A stretch of DNA of 64,000 nucleotides from Pseudomonas bijieensis (GCF_013347965.1 NZ_CP048810.1:1178001-1242000); one strand, 5' to 3'. Numbered from the stretch's first letter, positions 27,670 through 36,809 are shown. Notes: generated from the letters alone by a model not told the origin. Numbers and translations are program-made.

Positions 27670-29162
27670 GAATCGGTTGGCTTGCCCCGTTGTTGTGGAT
27701 CGGTGTCGTCCCGGGCGCTACGGCGGCTGAACCGGACCTGGCCTTGGCCGAACAGACCTACCAGCAACACTGCCAGCAGTGCCACGGGGTGAATCGCATC
27801 GGCGCCGCCGGGCCGGCGCTGTTGCCCCAGAGCCTAAGCCGGATCAAGCCCGACGAGATCCGCCAGGTGATCGAGAATGGACGCCCGGCCAGCCAGATGG
27901 CGGCCTTCGGTGCGGTGCTGGAGCCTGCGCAGATCGATGGCCTGACCCACTATCTCCAGCGTCCGCCCGCCGTCGAACCGACCTGGAGCGAGGACGACAC
28001 TCGTCGCAGTCATCACCTGCTGGCGGATGTCGCTACCCTGCCCGATAAACCCCAGCACCACGCCGACCCGCTGAACCTGTTCGTGGTGGTGGAAGCTGGC
28101 GATCATCACGTCAATATCGTCGACGGCGATCGCTTCGAAGTCCTGGCGCGCTTCGCCTCACATTTTGCGGTGCATGGCGGCCCCAAATTTTCCCCCGACG
28201 GGCGCTTCGTCTATTTCGCCTCCCGGGACGGCTGGATCAGCCTGTATGACCTGCATAACCTCAAGCTCATCGCCGAGGTACGGGCCGGGCTCAATACCCG
28301 CAACCTGGCGGTGAGCAAGGACGGTCGCTGGGTGCTGGTGGGCAATACCCTGCCCGGCAATCTGGTAGTGCTCGATGCCCGCGACCTGTCACCGGTCAAG
28401 ACCCTTGCAACGGTGGGGCTGGACGGCCAGGCGTCGCGAGTCAGTGCGGTCTATACCGCGCCGCCGCGCAACAGCTTCATCGTGGCTTTGAAAGACGTCA
28501 AAGAGGTCTGGGAACTGTCCACCGGGCCGAACCCGGACTTTGTGCCCAGGCGTATCGAGGCCGAGGATTACCTGGACGATTTTTCCTTCTCGCCCGATTA
28601 CCGGCAATTGCTCGCCACCTCGCGCAAGGCTCAGGGCGGACAGGTGATCGATCTCGACACCGGCCGGGTCGTCACTGACATCGCCTTGCCGGGCATGCCC
28701 CACCTGGGCTCGGGGACCTATTGGAAGCGCGATGGGCATTGGGTGTTCGCCACGCCCAACATCAGCAAGGGGCTGATTTCGGTGATCGACTTCGACACCT
28801 GGAAAGTCATCAAGCAGATCCCCACGCTGGGGCCGGGTTTCTTCCTGCGCAGCCACGCCAACTCGCGCTACGCCTGGACCGATGTGTTCTTCGGCCCCGA
28901 CAACGATGCCATCCACCTGATCGACAAACAGACCCTGGAAATCGCCCACACCCTGCGACCCGTGCCCGGCAAAACCGCCGCCCACGTCGAGTTCACCCGC
29001 GATGGCCGCTACCTGCTAGTGAGCATCTGGGATACCGATGGCGCGCTGATCGTCTACGACAGCAACACCCTCAAGGAGATCAAGCGCCTGCCCATGAACA
29101 AACCTTCGGGCAAGTACAACGTCGGCAACAAGATCGAGTTCGCCGAGGGGACGTCTCATTGA
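27666..29162 (+). CDS. nirN: Dihydro-heme d1 dehydrogenase NirN
   Basis: 498 residues; signal peptide (to GATAA), a cytochrome c domain with QHCQQCHGVNRIG, then a d1-type propeller (HFAVHGGPKFSPDGRFVYFA, GTYWKRDGHWVFATPNISKG). It is a NirS paralogue that completes heme d1 by forming the acrylate side chain and hands it to NirS. It ends the nir operon. Confidence 0.95.
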   Translation: MRIGWLAPLLWIGVVPGATAAEPDLALAEQTYQQHCQQCHGVNRIGAAGPALLPQSLSRIKPDEIRQVIENGRPASQMAAFGAVLEPAQIDGLTHYLQRPPAVEPTWSEDDTRRSHHLLADVATLPDKPQHHADPLNLFVVVEAGDHHVNIVDGDRFEVLARFASHFAVHGGPKFSPDGRFVYFASRDGWISLYDLHNLKLIAEVRAGLNTRNLAVSKDGRWVLVGNTLPGNLVVLDARDLSPVKTLATVGLDGQASRVSAVYTAPPRNSFIVALKDVKEVWELSTGPNPDFVPRRIEAEDYLDDFSFSPDYRQLLATSRKAQGGQVIDLDTGRVVTDIALPGMPHLGSGTYWKRDGHWVFATPNISKGLISVIDFDTWKVIKQIPTLGPGFFLRSHANSRYAWTDVFFGPDNDAIHLIDKQTLEIAHTLRPVPGKTAAHVEFTRDGRYLLVSIWDTDGALIVYDSNTLKEIKRLPMNKPSGKYNVGNKIEFAEGTSH

Positions 29163-29200
29163 AAAAAGGGGGCTGATGCGCAGCCCCAATAGCAAAGGCC

Positions 29201-29290
29201 TGTGGGAGCAAGGCTTGCCCGCGATGAACGATAACGCGGTTCCACTGTTTGACCGCGGCGTGGCTATCGCGGGCAAGCCTTGCTCCCACA
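29201..29290. repeat. REPIN, near-identical to the copy at 30760
   Basis: Arms tgtgggagcaaggcttgccc and its complement around a loop starting gatgaacgataacgcgg. A half-REP hairpin (ggggctgatgcgcagcccc) lies just before it at 29169. The 30760-30849 copy differs at only a handful of loop bases. Confidence 0.88.
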
Positions 29291-29306
29291 GACAGCGTCG
29301 TCCCCC

Positions 29307-30491
29307 TTACCAGGTGAGCACCGCCCCCACCGCAAAGGTGTCGGTGTCTTCGTTCTGGGCACTGGTATCGTGGCCGTTGATTTCGAACTGGTTGTACTCG
29401 GCCACGAGCTTGAGGTTGTCATTGATGTCGTGGAACAACGCGACGCCACGGGTTTCGTAATCGGCGCCACTGCCCACCACGCCATTGCCGTCGTCATCGG
29501 TCTTGCCGTAGGACAGCGCCAGGCGGTTCTTGCCCAGCTTGTAGGAGCCCTGCAACAGGTAGCCCTTGCTGTCGACATTGCGCAGGGTGGCTTCACCGGC
29601 GTTGTTGGTGAAGAACGGGTTGATGCCCTTGGCCTGGAACCCCGAACCGGTGAGCGACAACCCGCCCATCTTGGCCTGCACGCCATACCCCAGGCCCTTG
29701 GAAGTGACCGATTCGACGGTGGAGTCGGTATTGTCCGAGGTCTGGTAGCTGCCGTTGAGCCAGCTGTAGATCTTCGCCCCGCCCAGGTCGAACTGGTAGG
29801 TGATCTCGCTCTCGGTACGCGGGTTCTCCTGGTAGGCCTTGCCGGTGGCGCTGTTGTCGTTGGTGTCCACCGGGTCCATGATTCCCACCGCCACTCGCAA
29901 GCCATCCATCACCGGCGTGCGGTAGGTGATCTGCGAGGTCGGGAACGGGTACGGATAACCACTGCCGATGTTGCCGAACGAGACGCCACCGCCGTCTACC
30001 AGCCCCAGGGTGTCGCTGACCTGACCGTAACCGGCCAGCAGTTCGTCCAGCAGGATGTTGGAGCGGGCAAACAGACCGAAGTCTTTGCCGATCAGCACCT
30101 CGCCCCACTCCGGGTTGGCCACGGTGCCGTAGAACTGGCGCACGTCGATGGCGGTGTCGGTGCCGTTGGTTTCGCTGTCGTTGATGGTCACCCAGAACGA
30201 GGCCCGGGCACCGAGCTTGAGGTCATCGACCTGCTTGCCCATGTTGAAGCCCAGGTAGTTGGGCAAGAAGCCCATCTTGACCCGCGCCTGCCGACGGTCG
30301 TACTGCTCACCGGCGCGGTCCACGTCGCTGTTGACGTAAAAGGCGTTGATGTAGCCGTCGGTGGAAAAGGTGGTCTGGTCCTTGTCGTACAGCATGATTT
30401 CGGCGTTGGCCCAAGGCATCAGGCCCAGGCTCGAAACACCGGCGAGGACTGCAGGCAAAAAACGTTGGCGGGTATTTTTATTGTTGTGCAT
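29307..30491 (-). CDS. Outer-membrane porin (gram-negative general porin family)
   Basis: 394 residues: signal peptide to LMPWANA, then a 16-strand-type beta-barrel with many alternating aromatic/polar strands, the typical early strand TTFSTDGYINAFYVNSD and a terminal aromatic residue (FAVGAVLTW). The conserved GVGVSFGNIGSG-like L3 region appears as VDGGGVSFGNIGSGYPY. Substrate is unknown. It converges on nirN but is flanked by two REPINs and probably forms its own unit. Confidence 0.85.
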   Translation of the reverse strand: MHNNKNTRQRFLPAVLAGVSSLGLMPWANAEIMLYDKDQTTFSTDGYINAFYVNSDVDRAGEQYDRRQARVKMGFLPNYLGFNMGKQVDDLKLGARASFWVTINDSETNGTDTAIDVRQFYGTVANPEWGEVLIGKDFGLFARSNILLDELLAGYGQVSDTLGLVDGGGVSFGNIGSGYPYPFPTSQITYRTPVMDGLRVAVGIMDPVDTNDNSATGKAYQENPRTESEITYQFDLGGAKIYSWLNGSYQTSDNTDSTVESVTSKGLGYGVQAKMGGLSLTGSGFQAKGINPFFTNNAGEATLRNVDSKGYLLQGSYKLGKNRLALSYGKTDDDGNGVVGSGADYETRGVALFHDINDNLKLVAEYNQFEINGHDTSAQNEDTDTFAVGAVLTW

Positions 30492-30605
30492 GGCGCGCTC
30501 CGCAACAGGGGACGGGATGTCGGAGGCGATTATCGAAAGGCGCCGGGGCGCGTCATACGCTGCCTTGGAGGCAATTGGCGAATGCTTTGGAAGCGCCGGC
30601 CTGGC

Positions 30606-30694
30606 GCGGCAGTTTGGGTGTAAGACGGCGAGGTTGGCGGGTGCGGCAGTTTGGGTGTAAGACCCCGATGCAGGCGGGTGCGGTACTTTGGGTG
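30606..30694 (+). repeat. Three degenerate direct repeats with a 37-bp period
   Basis: GCGGCAGTTTGGGTGTAAG occurs at 30606 and 30643, and a shorter diverged copy (gcggtactttgggtg) at 30680. It lies in the 423-base space upstream of the porin gene, together with the nested REP at 30744. No gene is seen there. Confidence 0.75.
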
Positions 30695-30743
30695 GGGGCC
30701 GCAGGATGGCCGGGGAATGTAGGGGGGATCAATACCACCGACC

Positions 30744-30868
30744 TGTGGCGAGGGGGATCTGTGGGAGCAAGGCTTGCCCGCGATGAACGATAACGCGCTT
30801 CAACTGTTCGACCGCGGCGCGGTTATCGCGGGCAAGCCTTGCTCCCACAGATAAATCCCCTCGCCACA
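30744..30868. repeat. REPIN (30760-30849) nested inside another REP pair
   Basis: Outer arms are tgtggcgagggggatc and ataaatcccctcgccaca, the halves of a GTGGCGAGG-family element. Between them sits a complete TGTGGGAGC-family REPIN nearly identical to that at 29201. This looks like insertion of one REPIN into another. Confidence 0.82.
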
Positions 30869-30914
30869 GGAGCTTGCCCCCGCTGGCCTGCGCAGCAGGC
30901 CCCTCACCTTCGCC

Positions 30915-32189
30915 TCAGAACCGCGGCTTGACGGTTTTCCAGTCCGGTCGATAGCGCTGCATCTGCCGCACATCATCGCGCTGGCGGATGCCGCAACCGA
31001 GAAACTGGTCATGCAGCTTGCCCAGTTGATCCCGGTCCAACTCCAGACCAAGGCCAGGCGCCCGGGTGATCTTCACGCAGCCGTCGACAATCGGCAGCTT
31101 GCCGCCCTTGACCACTTCCTCATCCGGTTCCTGCCACGGGTAATGGGTGTCGCAGGCATAGTCCAGATTCGGCACCGCCGCCGCCACATGGGCCATGGCC
31201 ATGAGGCTGATGCCCAGGTGCGAGTTCGAATGCATCGACACGCCCAGGCCGAAGGTGCTGCACATTTTCGCCAAGGCCTGGGTGTCCCGCAGGCCGCCCC
31301 AGTAATGGTGGTCAGCCAATACGATCTGCACGCTGTTCAACGCTACGCTACGGCGAAACTCGTCGAAATCGGTGACCACCATATTGGTCGCCAGCGCCAG
31401 TCCCGTGCGCTTGTGCAGCTCGGCCATGCCTTCCAGCCCCGGCGTCGGGTCTTCGTAGTACTGCAAGTCATCGCCCAGCAGCTCGGCCATGCGAATCGAG
31501 GTTTCCAGCGACCAGTTGGCATTGGGATCGATGCGCAGCGGATAGCCGGGAAACGCTTGTTTCAACGCCTTGATGCAGGCGACTTCATGCTCTGGATCGA
31601 GGGCGCCGGCCTTGAGCTTGATGCTCTTGAAGCCATAGTCCTGGATCATCCGCCGGGCCTGGGCAACGATCTGCTGCTCGTCGAGCGCCTCGCCCCAACT
31701 GTCTGGCGGATACGGCGAATCGATGTGCTCGGCATACTTGAAAAACAGATAGGCGCTGAACGGAATCTCGTCGCGAATCGCACCACCCAACAGGTCCACC
31801 AGCGGCACGTTCAGGTAGTGGGCCTGCAGGTCCAGGCAGGCCACTTCGAACGCCGAATAGGCATTGCTCACTGCCTTGCTCGCATGGGAACCCGGCGCCA
31901 GTTCGGCACCGGCCAGGCTCGGCGGTTTCTGTGCGGCGACGGTCGCCTGGACGATGGCTCGCAACTGGTTGAGATTGAACGGATCCAGGCCAATCAACTG
32001 GCTCTGCAACTGCTGCTGGATCGCCAGGGCCGGCGCATCGCCGTAGCTCTCCCCCAGGCCGATGTAACCGTTGTCGCTCTCGATCTCGATGATCGAGCGC
32101 AGCGCGAACGGCTCATGGATGCCGCTGGCGTTGAGCAAAGGTGGGTCGCGAAAGGCGATGGGGGTGACAGTGACGCGTTTGATCTTCAT
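30915..32189 (-). CDS. Glucarate dehydratase family protein (enolase superfamily)
   Basis: 424 residues; N-terminal enolase capping domain and a (beta/alpha) barrel. The glucarate dehydratase residues are present in order: KxK base in FKSIKLKAG (near 205), RIDPNANW, the metal ligand Glu in YYEDPTPG, ATNMVV, and the His of MHSNSHLGISL. It should dehydrate D-glucarate or L-idarate to 5-keto-4-deoxyglucarate. It starts at MKIKRVTVTPIAF, overlapping the permease stop by four bases. It is slightly shorter than E. coli GudD (446), so a related acid sugar is possible. Confidence 0.85.
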   Translation of the reverse strand: MKIKRVTVTPIAFRDPPLLNASGIHEPFALRSIIEIESDNGYIGLGESYGDAPALAIQQQLQSQLIGLDPFNLNQLRAIVQATVAAQKPPSLAGAELAPGSHASKAVSNAYSAFEVACLDLQAHYLNVPLVDLLGGAIRDEIPFSAYLFFKYAEHIDSPYPPDSWGEALDEQQIVAQARRMIQDYGFKSIKLKAGALDPEHEVACIKALKQAFPGYPLRIDPNANWSLETSIRMAELLGDDLQYYEDPTPGLEGMAELHKRTGLALATNMVVTDFDEFRRSVALNSVQIVLADHHYWGGLRDTQALAKMCSTFGLGVSMHSNSHLGISLMAMAHVAAAVPNLDYACDTHYPWQEPDEEVVKGGKLPIVDGCVKITRAPGLGLELDRDQLGKLHDQFLGCGIRQRDDVRQMQRYRPDWKTVKPRF

Positions 32190-33595
32190 ACAGCGGCTCC
32201 CGATGGGCCAGGGTTCAAGGCTTGGTTTTTTTCCGGCTGGTCGGCATCGGCAACGGTTCCAGGTCGACCGGCATCCGGGGTGTCGCGCTTGGGCGCGGTG
32301 CGGGCGAAAAAGATCACCACGGCGGCGACGAGCGAGGTTATCGCCAGCCCATACAGACCGCCCTCGATGGACCCGGTGGTTTGCTCCAGGAAACCGAAGG
32401 CCGTCGGCGCCACGAAGCCGCCGAGGTTGCCGATGGAGTTGATCAGGGCGATCACCGCCGCGGCGATGCGCGCATCCAGGTAGCCCTGAGGAATCGGCCA
32501 GAACAACGCCGACGCGGCCTTGAAACCGATCGCCGCAAAACAGATCGCCACGAAGGCAAAGATCGGCCCACCCGTGGTGGACATGAACATGCCGAACGCA
32601 GCCACCACCAGCGTCACCGCAACCCAGGCCTGCTGGAACTTCCATTTGCCGGCCAGGGCGGCAAAGCCGTACATGGCAACGATGGAAATGATCCACGGGA
32701 TAGAGTTGAGCAAACCGACCTGGAAGTCCCCCAGGTTGCCCATTTTCTTGATCATGCTCGGCAGCCAGAACGTGGCGCCGTAGATGGTCAGGGCGATGGA
32801 AAAGTAGATGAAACAGAACAGCGCGATCTGTCGGTCGGCCAGCAACTTGAACATCGACGGCTTGATCACTTGCGCCGCTTCCCGGGCCCGTTGCTCTTCG
32901 GCGATGGCGGCGATCAATACGGTTTTTTCTTCAGTCGTCAGCCATTTGGCCTGGCTCGGGTGCGATTGCAGCCAGAACCAGACGAACCCGCACAGCACAA
33001 TGGAGGCGAAACCTTCGATCAGGAACATCCACTGCCAGCCATGCAGGCCCATCCCGCTGATGTGCAGCAAGGCGCCGGACACCGGGCCGGAAATCACCGA
33101 GGCGATGGCCGAGCCGCTCAGGAAGATCGCCATCGCCTTGCCGCGCTCATTGGCGGGTAGCCATTGGGTGAAGTAGTAGATGATGCCGGGAAAGAACCCC
33201 GCCTCCGCCGCGCCGAGGATGAAGCGCAGCACATAAAAACTGGTCTCGCCGCGCACAAAGGCCATGGCCATGGCCGCCGCGCCCCAGGTGAACATGATGC
33301 GCGTCAGCCAGGCCCGCGCGCCGTAGCGTTGCAGCAGCATGTTGGACGGCACTTCGAACAGCGCGTAGCCGATGAAGAACAGCCCGGCGCCGAGCCCGTA
33401 GGCCGCGGCACCGATGCCCAGGTCGGTTTCCAGGTGACTGCGCACGAAGCCGATGTTGACCCGGTCGATGTAGTTGACGATGAACATCACCACCACCAGC
33501 GGCAGGACATGACGTTTGACCTTGGCCGTCGCGAGCGCCAGGGTGCTGTCATGGGTGGAGTCCGTTACGTTATTCAAGGGGTGCCTCCCGATCAT
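32186..33595 (-). CDS. MFS transporter, anion:cation symporter family (glucarate/galactarate permease-like)
   Basis: 469 residues with twelve membrane helices. The ACS-family marks are NYIDRVNIGFVRSHLETDLG near the N-terminus, FFIGYALFEVPSNMLLQRYGAR, and EAGFFPGIIYYFTQWLPANERGKAMA. Coupling to the dehydratase (ATGA overlap) supports uptake of D-glucarate-type acids. It diverges from a LysR gene. Confidence 0.87.
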   Translation of the reverse strand: MIGRHPLNNVTDSTHDSTLALATAKVKRHVLPLVVVMFIVNYIDRVNIGFVRSHLETDLGIGAAAYGLGAGLFFIGYALFEVPSNMLLQRYGARAWLTRIMFTWGAAAMAMAFVRGETSFYVLRFILGAAEAGFFPGIIYYFTQWLPANERGKAMAIFLSGSAIASVISGPVSGALLHISGMGLHGWQWMFLIEGFASIVLCGFVWFWLQSHPSQAKWLTTEEKTVLIAAIAEEQRAREAAQVIKPSMFKLLADRQIALFCFIYFSIALTIYGATFWLPSMIKKMGNLGDFQVGLLNSIPWIISIVAMYGFAALAGKWKFQQAWVAVTLVVAAFGMFMSTTGGPIFAFVAICFAAIGFKAASALFWPIPQGYLDARIAAAVIALINSIGNLGGFVAPTAFGFLEQTTGSIEGGLYGLAITSLVAAVVIFFARTAPKRDTPDAGRPGTVADADQPEKNQALNPGPSGAAV

Positions 33596-33685
33596 TGTTT
33601 TTGTGGGGAACGGGACGATGATGGACGCGGTGGATTGTTCCCGTCTAATCTAACTTGGCACTTGATTGATACCTGGATTGAATCA

Positions 33686-34582
33686 ATGTTTGAACTGGCC
33701 CAGTTGCGCTGCTTCACCACCGTGGCGACCGAACTCAACTTCCGTCGCGCCGCCGAACGCCTGAACATGACCCAGCCACCGCTGAGCCGGCAGATCCAAT
33801 TGCTGGAACATCACCTGGGCGTCGAGCTGTTCACCCGCAGTACCCGCAGCGTGGCGCTTACCGCCGCCGGCCGGGCGTTTTTCATCGAGGCGCAAAACCT
33901 GTTGGAACAGGCGCAACAAGCTGCCGTAGCCGCCAAACGTTTTGCCCAAGGCGACATTGGCTCGGTGACCATCAGCTTCGTCGGCAGTGCGGTGTATGAG
34001 TTCTTGCCCAAGGTGATTGCCGAGGCGCGGCTGAAACAGCCCCAAGTGAAGATCGTCCTGGCGGAAATGAACACCTACCAACAACACGAAGCCTTGCGCG
34101 CCCGGCGCATCGACCTGGGCATCGTCCGCTCGCCGCTGCTGGAAACCGGCTACGCCACCGAATGCCTGGTGCGTGAGCCCTTCGTGCTGGCGGTGCCTGC
34201 CGGGCATCCGCTGGCCAGCGCCGAATCCGTCAGCGTCCAGGACCTGGATGGACAGCCGTTCCTGATGTACTCCCACACCGCCTACCCGCCCTTCAACGAA
34301 CTGCTTACCGGCATGCTGCGCTCGGCCCGGGTCGCGCCGCAATTCGTGCAATGGCTGGGGTCGTCGCTGACGATCCTGGCGCTGGTCAACGCCGGCATGG
34401 GCCTGGCCCTGGTACCGCGTTGCGCCACCAGCGTGGTGTTCAAGCAGGTGGTGTTTCGCGAGATCGACCTGGGCGAAGGAGTGCAAAGCGAGTTGCACCT
34501 GGTGTGGCGCGAGGACAACGACAACCCGGCGTTCACCATGTTGCTGGAGGGGATTCGGGGGGCGGTTCGGGAGGGACTTTAA
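33686..34582 (+). CDS. LysR-type regulator of the glucarate-like operon
   Basis: 298 residues; N-terminal winged helix (ELNFRRAAERLNMTQPPLSRQIQLLE) and LysR substrate domain. ATG 33686 (MFELAQLRCF) is the family start; the open frame upstream crosses the permease gene. It diverges from the permease gene, with an inverted repeat TTGATT-N13-AATCAA at 33662-33686 just before its start as a candidate operator. Confidence 0.88.
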   Translation: MFELAQLRCFTTVATELNFRRAAERLNMTQPPLSRQIQLLEHHLGVELFTRSTRSVALTAAGRAFFIEAQNLLEQAQQAAVAAKRFAQGDIGSVTISFVGSAVYEFLPKVIAEARLKQPQVKIVLAEMNTYQQHEALRARRIDLGIVRSPLLETGYATECLVREPFVLAVPAGHPLASAESVSVQDLDGQPFLMYSHTAYPPFNELLTGMLRSARVAPQFVQWLGSSLTILALVNAGMGLALVPRCATSVVFKQVVFREIDLGEGVQSELHLVWREDNDNPAFTMLLEGIRGAVREGL

Positions 34583-34614
34583 GCGATACACAAAAACTGT
34601 GGCATGTGAAACCC

Positions 34615-34640
34615 GTGGCGAGGGAGCTTGCTCCCTCGCC
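34615..34640. repeat. Single REP hairpin
   Basis: gtggcgagggagcttgctccctcgcc: one short palindrome after the LysR gene, a solitary unit of the GTGGCGAGG family. Confidence 0.7.
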
Positions 34641-34778
34641 ATATGACCAGCGCCCTTGAGCCATGTGTCTGATGGGTTTGCCAGCGCCCTATTCCAGTTC
34701 TTCTCGACAAGTTGTACGATGACCGATGAGCGTCGAATCGCTCGCGTTCCCGATACCTACAAAAATAAGGAAATCCCC

Positions 34779-35213
34779 ATGAAAAAAGCCACATTGGTCA
34801 TCAGCTTGCTGTGCCTGTTCAGCGGCTATGCAGCAGCAGCCGCTACATCGCCCGAGCAAGAAGTAGCTCAGGCGGTCGATCATTTGACCCAAGCCATGCT
34901 GCACAAAGACATCCCACAACTTCAGGCCCTGGCCGCCGAAAACCTCACCTACGGGCACTCCAGCGGTAACATCCAGGACAAGAAAGCCTTCATCGCCGAT
35001 ATCGAAACCGGCAAGAGCGCGTTCAAGACCCTGGAGATGCAGAACCAGAAAATCACCTTGTCAGGTGACGTGGCGCTGGTGCGCAATCACTTCTCGGCGC
35101 AGGCGCTCAAGGGCACAGAGGTGGTGCCGACGGAAATCGAGAATTTCCAGATCTGGCAGAAGCAGAAGAATGGCAAGTGGCTGCTGATCGGTCGTCAGGC
35201 GTTTCGGTTCTGA
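34779..35213 (+). CDS. Exported nuclear transport factor 2 family protein
   Basis: 144 residues. A signal peptide (MKKATLVISLLCLFSGYAAAA) is followed by a SnoaL/DUF4440-type NTF2 fold (LTQAMLHKDIPQLQALAAENLTYGHSSG; WQKQKNGKWLLIGRQAFRF). The ATG follows AAGGAAATCCCC. Related proteins are periplasmic with unknown ligands; no link to the neighbours is evident. Confidence 0.82.
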   Translation: MKKATLVISLLCLFSGYAAAAATSPEQEVAQAVDHLTQAMLHKDIPQLQALAAENLTYGHSSGNIQDKKAFIADIETGKSAFKTLEMQNQKITLSGDVALVRNHFSAQALKGTEVVPTEIENFQIWQKQKNGKWLLIGRQAFRF

Positions 35214-35265
35214 TAACGAGCTAGGCCGGGTAATTAGTGCATTATTTGAGTTTATGGTGATCCAT

Positions 35266-35360
35266 TGTGGCGAGGGGAGCTTGCTCCCGCTCGGTTGCGC
35301 AGCAACCGCAAAATCCTGGGGCCGCTACGCAGCCCAGCGGGAGCAAGCTCCCCTCGCCAC
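35266..35360. repeat. REP doublet, GTGGCGAGG family
   Basis: Arms tgtggcgaggggagcttgct and its complement, between converging genes. Confidence 0.85.
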
Positions 35361-35392
35361 GGTTTGCTCTTCTCGCCCGTTGTGTTTTCCCC

Positions 35393-36316
35393 TCATATCG
35401 CGGCCCACTGCTCCCGGTACTGCAGCAGAAAATCCACAAAAGCGCGCACCCGCTGCGGCACGTACCGGCCGTGGGGATACAGCAAGGTAAACGGACGTGA
35501 GCGACCCGCGAAAGGCGCAAGCACCTCCACCAATTGCCCGTTGGCCAGTTCCTGCTCCACGATGAACTTGTAGGTCTGGAACAAACCGGCGCCATGTTTG
35601 GCCAGCGTCACGCCACCAAGCACATCGTCCGAACAACAGTACCCCCCTTCGCCGAATACCTCCTTTTCCTTGCCTTCGACATTGAACAACCAGGAAATCC
35701 GTCGCCCGCTACTGGGCAATTCGAACTGGATGCACTCGTGATCGTCCAGGTCTTCAAGGGCCTGGGGCGTGCCGGCCTTGCGCAGATAATCCGGGGACGC
35801 GACCACCACCAGTTTCGCGTCTTCCAGCAGTCGGGCGATCATCGACGAGTCGGGTTGGGCCCGTACCCGAATGGCGAGGTCATACCCCTCGGCGACGAAA
35901 TCGATGTTTCGATTGCTCAGGTGCAGGTCTACAGTCACTTGCGGGTACAGCGCCCTAAAGGCCGGCAGCAAGGGCAGGATGCGGTGATGACCGTACGTGG
36001 TGGGCAGGCTGATACGCAGTTGCCCGGACGGCACCGATTGCGCCCCCATCATTTCCTGTTGCGCCTCCACCAGTTGCGTCAACGCCTGGCGGCATTGCTC
36101 GAAATAGGTCCTGCCGGCTTCGGTCAAGCGGATGCTGCGGGTGGTGCGCACGAAAAGTCGTGAACCCAGGCGCTCTTCCAGACGAAAGATCGAGCGGCTC
36201 ACCGCTGCCGGAGTAACCCCCGCCAACTGCGCCGCTGCCGTGAAACTGCCCGCCTCCGCCGCCAGGCAGAACAGTTCTATGCTGCCCAACTGCAGATCTT
36301 CGAAATGACGTTTCAT
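35393..36316 (-). CDS. LysR-type transcriptional regulator
   Basis: 307 residues; winged helix EAGSFTAAAQLAGVTPAAVSRSIFRLEERLG and the CrgA-type effector domain. It diverges from the tautomerase gene. A palindrome TTGAT-N10-ATCAA at 36319-36338 touches its start codon and recurs before the SDR gene at 36832. It has no clear Shine-Dalgarno, so its message may be nearly leaderless or the true start may be slightly inside. Confidence 0.87.
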   Translation of the reverse strand: MKRHFEDLQLGSIELFCLAAEAGSFTAAAQLAGVTPAAVSRSIFRLEERLGSRLFVRTTRSIRLTEAGRTYFEQCRQALTQLVEAQQEMMGAQSVPSGQLRISLPTTYGHHRILPLLPAFRALYPQVTVDLHLSNRNIDFVAEGYDLAIRVRAQPDSSMIARLLEDAKLVVVASPDYLRKAGTPQALEDLDDHECIQFELPSSGRRISWLFNVEGKEKEVFGEGGYCCSDDVLGGVTLAKHGAGLFQTYKFIVEQELANGQLVEVLAPFAGRSRPFTLLYPHGRYVPQRVRAFVDFLLQYREQWAAI

Positions 36317-36318
36317 GA

Positions 36319-36338
36319 TTGATTACACCGCGTATCAA
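36319..36338. promoter_or_regulatory. Candidate LysR operator, copy 1
   Basis: TTGATTACACCGCGTATCAA, with outer TTGAT/ATCAA halves. The same motif and following sequence (TTTATCA...AATAC) recur before the SDR gene. Confidence 0.65.
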
Positions 36339-36409
36339 CTGAAGTTGCCAAAAGCCTGTTTATCAGCCTGCGGCGTATAAATACAGTGGTCCTTCAATGG
36401 CGCGGGAAT

Positions 36410-36439
36410 ACTCCTGCGCATTTTCTCAGCAGCAGGAGT
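36410..36439 (+). promoter_or_regulatory. 5' leader hairpin covering the tautomerase Shine-Dalgarno
   Basis: Perfect 8-bp stem ACTCCTGC (36410-36417) / GCAGGAGT (36432-36439) with a 14-base loop. The right arm contains AGGAG, six bases before the ATG at 36445, so the hairpin would hide the ribosome site. Confidence 0.5.
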
Positions 36440-36444
36440 GCAAC

Positions 36445-36651
36445 ATGCCTTTCGTAAACGTGCGAATTACCCGTGACGGCGTGACCCGGGAACAGAAAGC
36501 CCAGGTGATTTCCGAAATCACCGAAACCCTCCAGCGCGTGCTGGGCAAGGACCCACACTTGACTCATATCGTGATAGAGGAAGTGGACACGGATAACTGG
36601 GGATATGCGGGAATGACCACGACGGAGTATCGAAGTCTTCCGAAGGAATAA
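36445..36651 (+). CDS. 4-oxalocrotonate tautomerase family protein
   Basis: 68 residues, right size for the family, with the catalytic Pro directly after Met (MPFVNVRITRDGVTREQKAQ) and IVIEEVDTDNWGYAG later. It interconverts enol and keto acids; the true substrate is unknown. It is divergent from the LysR gene and followed by a terminator, and probably shares regulation with the SDR gene at 36960. Confidence 0.9.
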   Translation: MPFVNVRITRDGVTREQKAQVISEITETLQRVLGKDPHLTHIVIEEVDTDNWGYAGMTTTEYRSLPKE

Positions 36652-36666
36652 CGCTCTGCCCTTTCG

Positions 36667-36696
36667 AGCCCGGTCCGATTGACCGGGCTTTCTATG
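36667..36696 (+). terminator. Rho-independent terminator after the tautomerase gene
   Basis: Stem AGCCCGGTC/GACCGGGCT with a 5-base loop, followed by TTCTAT. Confidence 0.8.
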
Positions 36697-36715
36697 TCTA
36701 TCACCCCAATAACTC

Positions 36716-36809
36716 TGTGGGAGCGAGCGAGCCTGCTCGCGATAGCGGTGCGTCAGTCAACATTTGAGTCGGCTGATGTACCGCTATCGCGAGCAGGCTC
36801 GCTCCCACA
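36716..36809. repeat. REPIN, TGTGGGAGC family
   Basis: Arms tgtgggagcgagcgagcctg and gcgagcaggctcgctcccac; the left arm has an extra GAGC. It occupies most of the 308-base space between the tautomerase and SDR genes; the rest holds operator copy 2. Confidence 0.85.

Noticed and set aside
31011..32483. 490-codon plus-strand frame opposite the glucarate dehydratase-like gene
   Set aside because: Shadow frame; the minus-strand gene has all active-site residues of its family.
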